A stretch of 64,000 nt of DNA from Branchinecta lynchi. Its lineage: Eukaryota; Arthropoda; Branchiopoda; Anostraca; Branchinectidae. The notes under the pieces are model-generated. The model saw nothing but the letters and a program-made list of their open reading frames with translations, was not told the origin of the DNA and did not search any database. This document shows, in pieces, positions 24,401 through 36,400 of the stretch (position 1 is the first letter of the stretch; the number at the start of each line of letters is the position of its first letter). Made by a program: the position numbers and the translations under genes. The DNA lies in assembly GCA_023053575.1 (NCBI GenBank), contig JAKZAP010000006.1, forward strand, positions 15,757,280 through 15,821,279, read 5' to 3'.

Positions 24401-27400
24401 TATTATCTATCTATAAAAAAAAATATTTTTATAAGTGTAATGTTTGTTTGCCACTGGTATGTCTCGTGGGATATATTTGACAATGCAAAACGGACATGCC
24501 AGCTACATTTTATTAGGGCTATATTTTGGACCCTTGAAGGTCCGAAATGTTGCTGTAATAAAATGTAGCTGACGTATCCGTTTTGCCCTGTCGAGTATGA
24601 TTCGAGGTCAGCTTGGACCGAAGGAATATCCTGGTAGGCTACTTAATTTATACTAGTACTTTTTCCGTTTCAGTAAAATTCTACCTACCTAAAGTAACGT
24701 GTATGTATACACAGTCCGATTTTCGAAGTCGACTGCGATTTTCCTCCTTCGCTCCATATTTTGGACGTGTGTACTACACATGAAATACAGCCTTTTTAGC
24801 TGCATAGCTTCACCCTAACGAATCTTGCTTAACTTTATGCTTACTCTGCATGATGGTTTTTAGTAGCTTAAAATCCCTAATATAGGGATGAAACTGTGAT
24901 AATAATAATAATATCATTATTATTATATATTATTAATAATAATAAATCGAAAGTGTTCGTCCGATGTCAGTAGAAAATATTAGCCTTTTGATCGGAGCGA
25001 ATTTAAACGCGAGCGACTATTGCCTTAGGTATCCAGGGTTACTCTAGACAGCTGTTATTATTAAGACACAAATGGACAAATTGGTGTAGTGACGCGGGTG
25101 CGTCATTCCTGTGATTTACTGTCCGATGAGTCCCGACGAAGTCGTGAACCCTGTCATCCCAATTACTCGACATCCTGAGGAGTCTCATGGGATCTGTGGT
25201 AAATATAGCTGTACACAGTTATCGACTTAAACATCGCCGATATCGCCGTTTATTTGCGAATTTTCTCGTCAAAGAACCGTAAAACAGACAAGAATTCGGT
25301 TCTTATCCCCAGAAAGCCCTTTTTTTTAAGATTGTAGACAGTAAAGTACCTATTTACAGAAAGAGCACCGCTTCAGGTATCGGTCGAGGAGAACATGAAT
25401 AGTCCGACTGGATTTGCATATAACCATAAAGTCCCAATTTTGTGAATATTGGAACCCCGCCTTATCTTAACGTGATGTAAAACAGGGATCGGCACTCTAC
25501 CGTTAAGGAACAACAGTATTGTACTATCTAAGCGCTAATTACATGCCGATCCTTCATAAAAGTTCCGATTTGTGTGTCCTCTTTATTGGTTTCACAATTA
25601 ATAATAATGGGCGTAATCGAAGATAAAACGAGGGTGTTACCGATTACCAAGAGAACGTGTGCTGAAGAGGACTTCATTAGTGCGTATGGGATTCAAATAA
25701 TTTTTGGTTATCTTTTGTCTATGGTTAAAATGTAGTGAAGGTACGGGCAAAAGATAAATATGAACGAAATTGGGTTTGGCAGGAATATGCAGTCTATTGT
25801 TTTCTCGGGCTTTATAAAATTCGTTTGAAGACCCCACCCCCTCCGGACAAACTTTGGGAGTGAGACGTGACTAGAAACTAGAAATGTCGGATTCGAAGGT
25901 GTGTTAGGTACTGATTCCGAATTTAGGCTACTGTCAGAAAAAATACCGTTGCATTTTCGTGCTGTAACAAGAGGTAGGAAATGATGTTTTCTGAAAAGAT
26001 GATTTGAGACCGAAAATAATTTGAACCCTGGGATTTCCGGTTCCAATCGGAAAAAATTAACGTGTGATCGATTTTGAGAACAGTATCAGGTTGCTGCCTT
26101 TGACTGCCCCGGATTTCGAACGCCAGAAATTTAGGCCGGGCGGAAATGTTTGTGGGAATAACCAGCATTAGAGGGTTGCCAAATGGTTTAGGGGTTCGTG
26201 GTTTCTGAGATTTTAGACAACTGAAGTATATTGTGCGAACTCCCATGTGGGGTTCTTGACAGTAATGTCTGAAAAACCATCGGAATTTCTGGACGGGTCC
26301 TTCCTCTAAAGAGCCGGCGATAGATAAGGGGGTCGTCAAATGTTCCCAAGATTTACACCAGCCTGCAACAGTGTTATTTTTTTTTTTTTTTTTTTTTTTT
26401 AATCTAGCGTATCTTCTTTTTCATTTGTTCTTGCTGTGGATTGAACTAAAACAAGTGGCTACGCAACAGTGTTATTTGGGCTTTTGAACAGCCACTGCTT
26501 TGCGACTCGGATGTTTGAATAGCGTAAAGTGGTGGTACCAAGAGAATGCGGCAATACCAGCCTTTGGATAGCGGTCGTTTCGGTTTTGCGTTCTTTTCTA
26601 ATTTTTTCATAAATTTTCCGGCATGCGTTTTAGGAGAAAAATTCAGCCTAGTATTCCATTGTTATCTTGTTATTGTAAAAGTGTCTAAATAAATTTAGAT
26701 TTTACACCGATTTAAAAAAAAAAAAAATGACAAAAATGTAAAAGTTAAGTATTTCTTCAATTCATTCTGTGGGTTCAGTCATACAAGGGGAATGAATCGT
26801 CTTTTTGTAGAATATTGTGTTGCAATTGTACGGCTACTAGCTCGTGGAATTTGAGATTTATTATTGACAACTGAGGCTTGTAACGTCTGCAGAGTGAAGA
26901 GTATGCGAAACTGGTGCATTTCACCAGCTTGTTACCCAGGAATTTTACTGTCCAGTTTTGCACTCGTGACGGCACAATAAACCCAAGTATGGGCATTGCG
27001 AAGTGAATAAATTTCAAGCTGGCTTTACAATTTATTCCTAAAGTTTAGAGCTGGGTGGAGCGCTGCCCAGTTGCAGTAATTACTAGACTTTATGCACCGT
27101 CAGCGAGAACGCCTAGTAGCACCCGTGAACTGAATTTCGGCAAAAAGCTTATTAGATTGCTGTGGTAATAATTTTTCATGAGATTTTGATGAGGGGATAC
27201 CTGCTACTGTTGGATGATATAAAATGAACGGTTATATCCGAGTGGAAGAGCCGTTAAATGGTCCATTGTTTTCGCATTATATTCTTGTTGTACTACTATT
27301 ACTATATATCAAATTTTGTCCCTATATTAGGGATTGTAAGCTATTGAAAACCAGTAAGCAGAGTAAGCATAGAACTAGGAGTTTCCACTGCCGTCCTCAC

Positions 27401-30400
27401 ATCACAAAATTCTACTGCAACGCGGAAGATTTGAAACTGAATAGAAACGCGGCTTTATTTCAGTGGCCAGTGATCAGCTTGCGAAGGTAGCTTATTCTGT
27501 GAAAACTTATTTTTTCGCAAATTGTTTTTGTCAAGCATACTACGCAGATACAAGCGCACAGAGGTACCACAAATCCGACAGGGAATTTCCACTATATGAA
27601 AGTTGATTATTCGTGAATAGCGAAGCAACGAAGCTACGCACTTTCATCGGGTCTTTAAGCGAATAAGTGATGGGTAACTAGATTGTCCTATCTAAGCCTT
27701 TTTCGGTTTAAGTCTCACTTCGGTTTAAGTGTAGCTTTTAAGTGTTACATTCTTTCATATGGGTGAATGAATAGTTTAATAGCCAAACACGGGCATTATA
27801 ACACAATACACTTTACATCACTCGATTTGTCCCTTTATTTAGCTAAAGCCCACTTTAAAAATCGGCAAATGGTAATTACTTTAGCTTTATATCCTGTGTC
27901 AAAAACGTCAGGGAACTCAATATTATACATATTCCTTCAGCCCAAGCTGACTGTGAATCAGAGTTGATAGTGGCAAACGAATATGTCAGCTGAATTTTAT
28001 TAGAGCGATATTTCGGCCCTTCTTGGCAAGGGTCCTCTTCAGGCTCAAGTCGGTGAACGTGGAAGTTGGCAAGTTCACTTTCCGGATCGAGCTGCTTGAG
28101 CCTAAAGAGAACCCTTGCCTCTTGGAAAGAAGGGCCGAAACATCAAGAAGGACCGAAATGTTGTTCTAATAAAACTTCAGGTGACATCCGTTGGCCACTA
28201 TCAAATTAACATTATACCCACTGAGAAAGTGTCCCCTGGAATTTGAGAGTTGCTCGCAGGCCCGTATCCAGGAATTTATTTCGGGGGGTTGCCTTTCGGG
28301 GTTTTTTTTCCTGATGGTTGGACAAAAAAGTACAAAAACACATAGATCAGAGGAAAAGCCTAGAAAAATCATTAATTTTGTATGTTTCGGGGGGGGGGGG
28401 GGCTCCCCCCCTCCCCCCCCCCCCCTGGATACGGCCTTGGTTGCTCGCATACTACCAGAAAATGGGCCTCTTCCTATGTACAAAAGAATGCGGGCATTGA
28501 CGCTTACTATTTGAAATCTTCTTTTTAATTGTTTGCTTGCCGGAACCGAGCAGTGCGGGAGGTGACCTTGTTAAAACCCAACATGAAGACAGTAGAATAG
28601 GTTTTAATGGAACAGTTTGTGTGGGGGAGAGAAGGATGAAATATTTCCTACAATGCTAGTTGTAAAACACTAAATATGTTGCTAAAGACACCGACTTTAA
28701 CAGCTTACTTCTTGGGACAGGTCGTATTTTAGTCCTTCTGTGCTCAAGACAAAATTTGACGTTTACGATTTGCAGTATTTCAAACTGGGACAATCTCTAG
28801 AATCTAAAGAAAATACCTTTGATGTTGTGACCTAAAGAGATAGTGAACAGTAGGTTGTAATTTGGTGTTCAAAACTATATAAAAGAGTAGCCTAGTGAAG
28901 CTGAAGCCTATCCGGATTTTACCTGATCATCTGCGAACAATTTGACGGTTGTGTCTGCACTCAAAGACCAATGGTTGCTCCGTTGTGGGAATCTTTCTTC
29001 ATTTTGTAAACCTACGGTAAACACAGTCTAATAAGATCGCATGCGAAATTCGCATCCATATGGGGAAACCTACATGCGATGCGTCGAAACTTTAGAGCGA
29101 AGGAGAATATTCGAATCTGACTACGGAAATCAGGCTGTGTGTTTTCCACGTGCTCACCACTTCAATCAAAACTCAGTAGCTTTTTGATTAAAGTGGTCGA
29201 GTAAGAAACCTTTTGGAATATTTGTCCATTTATATGTAGCATACAGAAGAAGGCTTGTCAGTTTGTGATGGAGTTATTGTTAAAAAAGTATTCTGGCTGC
29301 CAGGTCACAACTTTACCAATCAGAACTGTCAAGTTCTACACACAGCGGCTGCCGCTTAATTTCAGTGAGAGGCGTGTCTGTCGTAGAAATTAAAACTTAA
29401 TTAGAATGTTTAATGAAAACTGAAAGTTTTATTTCAAATCTAGTTTTACGATTACTAAAGCTCTGACTACGATTGGAACGAAACTTGGCGGTCGTAAATA
29501 TCATTATTGGGATGTGGTCCGCCGTAGCATGGGTAGGCTCAAGCAAGTGCAGTATGAGCTCGTGGCTCTTGTTTGTCTTGTCTTCTGCTGAGACATTTAC
29601 CCTCTACATTAGAAAGCCTTGCATTAGGTAATAGATATTTTTTTTTAAAGCTAATGTCGAGATCTCCCTTTAGCTGGAATTACAGCAGGAAAAAGATGGC
29701 ACAGAATCCTGGTGGCAGAGACCACTATGGTTATAACCGCTCTAAAACTAACTTTCTCACTTTTCCCATCCCAAGCCGCGTTGTGATTATGTAACCTTCT
29801 CCTGTGTTTGCAGGAACCTACTCCGTACGATTGAGGATATTCATTCATTCATTTATTTATTTCCCTCAAAGAATATATAATGAGGAGTACTAAAATAAAT
29901 TTAACAAACACTGTTACAAATAACTTTCATAACAATAAATAACAATTGATGGTCGGGGACATTGGGGATTGTACAGTATGTACAGTGCTTATTTGAGCAC
30001 CTTTTTTTTTACTCTTTCACTGTGAACTCTTTCACTTGGACTGCTTTGAGACCGGGGGGGTTGGGTGGTTATTCATGAACTTGGGACGTAAAACAAAAAT
30101 ATTATGTAGATCAAACGAATACCACAAATCTTTGGTTTCTGGGTAACGTGACTCGTTCTCGGTTAACTGCGTGATTAACACAACCGTCTGTTATTCCGCC
30201 CTGGATCTACCAAGGGCCAAGCGCTAACTGAAGGTGGCAGGGGATGTCACTGGTGGAATAGCCTGGATCTGTTTTTCCTGAAATTCTGCATTCACTATTG
30301 CGGACCTATCACTGACTGTATATGTATATCCATCCGTGTTTCCTGACCGGGAAAATTAGAGCCTCAGAAAGTGTGGCGTTCCTCCAGTTCTAAACACGAG

Positions 30401-33400
30401 TAACATCACTGAAAACCTAATCGTAATTTCTTCGAGAACGAATACAAAAATCGGCACCACTGAAACCCCGCTTCCAATCGCGGATAGATCGCAAAAATTC
30501 CCAGCAGTTTGTGTTGAAACTAAACGCCAATATTGAATTCTCATTCATCTTATTGACATCTTTGTAATCCAGCACTGGCAATTAAAAGGGTATATCCGAT
30601 TACGGGATTAACATATTCTAGGTATGCGCACATCGGTACATTCGAAAAGGCGTGGATTTTCAGTGGGGCCAGGGGTTGTGTTACACCCTCACCCCCGAAC
30701 TGGACTACGATGAGGCGTGGGAACCGTGTAGAGGGAGGCCGATAAATCGGTAAGCTGAGCAAATTTATTGCAAGTTATTTCTCCTTACCTGTCTCGCTTT
30801 CGGACGGAAGTGATCTGATTACTGCTTTGTCCGTTATGCTTGGATTTAAAGAATGTAGGGCTGTTTCGACACAGCGAATCGTGAATAAGTCGGATTAATT
30901 TCACAAAATAAAAGCGGCAAAGGAAGTGATCTGCTAACTGTTTTCCCCGTTTTGTTTGGATTTGAATAATGCTGGACCGTTTCGACGCTGCAGGTCGTGA
31001 ACAATCAGATTGATCTCACAAACTAAACTCTGTATCGTTATGCATTGTGGACGTGTGATCAGCCTCCGGGATTGTCGAATTGGAGTATTTAGGAGCAGTA
31101 AATCGAAGTGTGTTAACCAGCGAATGCTTAACTTGATCAACATTTTCTGGCGTATTTCTGAGTCTTGTTAAACTCACGTACACGCATTATCTTGTTAGGA
31201 TTTCTTATGCGAATTTTCGAATTTGATTAAGATTTTCAGTGCATTTTCGATCCGGATTTATCAGGTTAAGTAAGCTAATAAAATCACGTTGAGCAAGCGG
31301 CCTTTGAGATCTTTGGCACAATCTGTTGAGAACATTTATAGCTATATTTGACAGTGCAAAACGGATAAGCCAGCTACATTTTATTCGAGCTATATTTCGC
31401 CCCTTCTTGGCAAGGGTCATCTTCAGGCTCAAGCCGCTCAAGCTGTAGTTTATTGTCTGAAGAGGACCCTTGCCAAGAAGGGCCGAAATATAGCTCGAAT
31501 AAAATGTAACTGGCTTATCCGTTTTGCACCGTCAAATATGTTTCGCAGTCAGCTTGGGCCAAAGGAACATCTATTTATAGCTATTACATAATGGACGACT
31601 TGTGTAAACCCGAACTCAGCTCTGCCGAGTTCTCAGCTTCCGCCCCCCCCCCCCCCCGCAAACGAATGAGAATGTGCTGTGCGGAAACGGTCGTACTCTG
31701 TTTTAATGCATTTTTTGTTATCTTTTTTCTTTCAATGTGATCTTTGGCGTATTCTAGTTTTAGGTTGTAGCTGTGAAACGACGTATATCGGTTTATTCAC
31801 GAATAAAGTACCTACATAGCTTACCTACCATAGCAGATCATGTTTTGTTGGAGGTAGGCCCGTATCCAGGCATTTATTTCGGGGTGGGTGGGGGTTATTG
31901 TCTGCTGGTCGGACAAAAAAGTACAAAAAAACACATAAATCAGAGGGAAAAGCCTATAAAAATCATTATTTTTGTAAGTTTCGGGGGGGGGGGGGGGGGG
32001 GGGGTTCAACCCCCTAACCCCCCCCCCCCTGGATATGGCCTTGGTTGGAGGGTATAGTCTCGTGTTTTCAAGAAAAAGGGTGTCAAGTGCGTTGCAGCGT
32101 CAGACTGACAGATTATACCATATTATCCATTCTTGGATGTCTAGGTTGCCGCGCGTGCGTCATATAATTTGGAACGGTCATCATCTTGTTGGCTTCTTAA
32201 ATAATGGCCATTGGTATCTATAGGAGTTGCGCCAGAGTCATTGATACCAACGCGTCACGTTAAGAGCGTGTTCCACCCTTCTCAAAATAGTAACTATTTG
32301 CTTACCATGCTCGGGAGCGTTGTAAGTGTAGTAACTACGGATCTCTGTAACGTGATTGGTCGGATTCGCGCGTGGCATGATATTCTGCTGGAAATTAGAA
32401 AATCGTTCCAGCCTTGACGGCAAAAAGCCAGAATTCGTGACGTCATCCGTAGTAACAACGGTAAGTAGGATGGAACACGCTCTAAGACACGGGTCGAATT
32501 GTATTTGGAAAAAGACATCAGCGGAGGGTTTTCCATTTAAACATGCAAGAGCGTTTCTGAAATGGCAAAAGATTATTCGATCCAACTTGATTGAGGCCTG
32601 TGTGACTTTTTTGGTGGATGCCTTCCACTTACATTTCCCTGTTTTATTTGCTTTTGTAATTTAGCAGCCCCTGTTGATAAATTTATTTTTTTGTGTCTAC
32701 TTCAGTTCGTTGAGGCTTCTTCCTTCAGCTTTTACGCGGATCTCCTGCTTGTCAAAACTTTATCCCGTCTTCGTCAGTCGACAGAGGAAAACAAAATTTA
32801 GATCCGCTAGATCGGTCCTGTCCAAATTGCCCATAAATCATGGCCGTGATTCCGTGAAATAATGGAAATTAGCACTCCTTTTGAAATCACCGTCAAACCG
32901 TTGTTGTCAATCAGGCGGAGAGACCTGCAATCACTCATCGTTGAACGTGGATTAATTACTCGGTAATTTGAAGCCGGTAAATCACTCATTTAATTAGTGT
33001 TATTTACGAAATTCCATGCTTTATTCTTGCTTAAACACCTCTGGCGATCGAATCCACTTGGGCGGTGGGTCTGTGATTTCACTTAAGCAAAAAATTTATC
33101 GGCCGGACTAAAAAGAGGAATTTTGGATAGAGTAGTTTAATTGGGTGAAGCTGACCGTTCCCACATTAACGAATCCTTCAGGGTTTTAAGGTTCAAGATC
33201 AAAATCTTAATTTGATATTTTGAAGGGTATGACCATTTTTCCTGAAGGCAGAAGTGTGAACTTCGAAATGACGTCTTTTCAAAATGGAAAAATCCGTCAG
33301 TACGAATATTTGTATAACCTGTAATTTAAAACTTCCATTACAATACAACCTTAGTTGTATTTTCCTGTCAGTTTTCTAGAGGCTTAGAATCCTAGCAGCC

Positions 33401-36400
33401 AATAAGAACATGCTTCTGTCATGAGTTATCGCATATTAACGCTTCACGTCAAAAATAGGCTTCCGTATGACCACAAACTAGGTTCCGTCAAATGAATTGA
33501 TCGGCGTGAATCGAGAACTTCACGGAACTTGGGAGAGGCGGCACAGATCAATTTTGAGCCACAATACCAGGTTTGTTGGACATGCTCAAAATTTAGTTAC
33601 TTTTTTTTGGGGTAAATTTTAATTAGTTTCCGAATATACCTCATTCCTTTGCATTTTGCCTTTTGAAACCTATTTAGCAGTCAAAATATTTTAAAATCCA
33701 TCGTATATATACTACTTATCAACTGCCGTGTTTGATCCCTTTTTAGACGGATCAGGCTTCCAATTAGGGTTTGAGAAGCTCATTGGTAAGGAAGACGAGA
33801 TATATGCATGTTTCCTATTCGGCTAAAGTTCTAGCCCATATTGAACTAAATTTCGGCTTGCTCGGCTACGAAACGCAGAATTGTATTGTGATTGTATAAA
33901 GGAAGGCATGAAGTGTGTTTGAATACTGGAGTTGAAACTATGAGCGTGTTTCACCCTACTTACCGTAGACACTACGCATGACGTCACGAATTCTGGCTTT
34001 TTGCCGTCAAGGCTGGAACGATTTTTCTATTTACCCGCAGAACATCATATCCGGGGCGATTCCGACCAATCACGTTACAGAGATGCGTAGTTACCACGCT
34101 TACTACGCTCCCGCGCATGGTAAGCAAATAGGTACTATTGGTTACTATTTCGAGAAGGTTGGAACGGTCAGCGTAGTAACTTTTTACGAGGTTGGAACGG
34201 AAATAGTAACTAGTAGTTACTATTGCTAGAAGGGTGGAACACGCTCTGTATCTACTGTGACTTGTGCTTTAAGAATCGAAAAGAGATTAGCCACTGGGTA
34301 TTAGAAGAACAAGATATTCCTGTGTCAGTGTCACAGATTCCGGAATTATTTTAAAGTTTAATTGAAAACGTAGCTTATTTTGACATCTGATATGTGGATG
34401 CACTGACATATTTTGACTCAACTAAAGGATTTATCATTTTTCACTCGGGACTCTAGCTGCTGCTGACCACAATTATCCATACGTGGATTTGAATTTCAAC
34501 AAAGGCCTGCCAGTGTGACATGTGGGAAGTTCGGGAAACTTACACCTGTAGGAAGCGAGAAGATGATGTTAAGATGTGTCTTGCAAGGAATCGGACATTT
34601 TATTTTAGATTTCGGCAATGGCTTACGTTTGTAGTTTGTAAATATTTTCAAACGTAGAGGTACAAGCACATACACATACCACAAATCCGAAAGAATGGGT
34701 TCATTTGATGAAATCGTTTGTCTGTGGTTAAACGATGTAACGCACGGACAAACAATGTAACGCATTTTTATCGGGTTTTCAGGCATATTTAAGCGAATAA
34801 TTTATGTGTAACTAGACTTTCAGATCTCAAACCTTTTCGGTTAAACTTTAAAGAGCTTGGAGGTCTTCATAAAATGTGAACTGATAATTTTTAGTGCTCT
34901 TTGTGCATTAAAAGGTTAGCCCGACGTCAATGTCTCCCTAAATGGCACCACTCACTAGAATTAGCATACAGTTATAGTTGGACTGGTTCAACCCTGCTAC
35001 GTTAGTAACTGTGGTAAGTAGGGTGGAACACGCTCTATATGGATAAATTCCAAAACGCGCCTGTGATCCTAGGGAAGAACAAGAAACGTCACCCCCCAAA
35101 AAATCCTCAAAATTGACTGAAATCCAATTTAAAAGTCAGCAACGTTTGTTGTGGTGACGTTTCTGGTTCTTCGCTACACTGTCAGTAGTTCGTAACAGAT
35201 AACACAAGGATGCGCAGTTTCAACAGATAACACTTGTAATGACGCTCAGACCTATGTGACAGGCTGTATTTCTACAGCCCAAGTTGACTAGGAATCATAC
35301 AGTGTAGCGCTAAACGGGTCAAGTCAGCTGATATTTATTGTTTGCGTTATTTTGGCCCTTATTGGAAAGGCTCCCTTTCAGACTCAAGCTAGAAGTCTGC
35401 GATCGTCTATCCGTCAATCCCTCGAATACAGCTCTGCCGTCTTATGCATCGAGTGCCATCAAATGTGACAAGCTAGTTACTGGTTGGCAAAGCCAACTTC
35501 GATAAAACAGACCCGGACTTTTCTCTGCTGTACTAAAACCAGAACAACACGTTCTGGTTTTGAAGCTCGCGAGCTCGTGCCATTTTTTACCGAACGTTAC
35601 AACGAATAGTACTGTGCATTGCATGTTTTTATCTGTATTTTGTTGTTAAGAATAGTGTATTTTAGCGTCCAGACCCGAGAAGGCTATGACAGCTATTTTA
35701 GAATGAACGTTTCCAGTTCCGTATTCCAACTGGAATCAACACAAAAAGAGCGACGATTTCTTCGTAGCATACTCGCGTTTCCAGCATGCTTTAGTTTGTA
35801 CAGACGTTTTCTTTTGTATGCTTTAATTTGTACGACATGCCAAGAGTGCGTCGCTTCAAATTACCAATTTTTTTCGACAGGGTTGGCTGAATTTCAAAAT
35901 TATTCTTTCCTCTCGTGTTTTGGCTTCCGTAGTGGGCTCTTAAACTAGAGACGTGATATCATTCCGTAATGTCACGGCCGTTTGTACCGCTGTTTCGGCG
36001 GTCGTTGTATTAAATTAAATACTGGTGGACTTATTGACTGAATTACTGTTATATTTATGACACAAAAAACAATAATCGGCTTTGTGCGTCGTATGTTTTT
36101 TTTTTCTAAATAAAGTGACACCGAAGTTGGCAGAAAATGAATAGCCTGATCTGGAGCTTTGTTTATAAGTACTATAAGCATTTCTCTCTAAGGACTTGGA
36201 AGTTTCCGCAGAACCTTTGATACTAAACGTCTAGAACATACCAAGAAAATAAAACTAGGGCCATCGAAGTTTTAATACTTACGTTTTTGGGTTGAAGGTC
36301 ATATTTAACATGACGTTATCACTTCTCTCGTGGGTAAAGCATTAAATAGGCTGTGCAAAACAGACAGAAGGGTTTGTTTTGATGTGCTATATATATATGC

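Larger units (their letters stand above)
24200..30621 (+). other. Intron 3
   Basis: GT-AG intron of 6422 bases in phase 0. Contents: a short palindromic element (about 24470-24629), a repeat at 24838-24905 that recurs inverted at 27303-27375, a hammerhead-like stretch near 25090-25160, a poly-T run (26378-26400), a dispersed repeat (about 27385-27720), a palindromic element (about 27931-28200), a hAT MITE (28257-28439) and a microsatellite-tailed retroposon end (about 29832-29935). I see nothing identifiable in about 25200-26370 and 28500-29800. Confidence 0.85.

Noticed and set aside
25187..25200. Second hammerhead-like word CTGAGGAG near 25168
   Set aside because: It has the CUGANGA core but no following GAAA, so it cannot form the catalytic centre.
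25923..26339. Longest frame in the window, 138 codons, minus strand
   Set aside because: No family resemblance, lies in intron 3 and overlaps another frame on the same strand; length is within chance for 64 kb.
33747..33787. Short tttttag...gtaagg segment reading DGSGFQLGFEKLI
   Set aside because: Exons 4 and 5 join in perfect phase without it, and the integrin order leaves no room for it.
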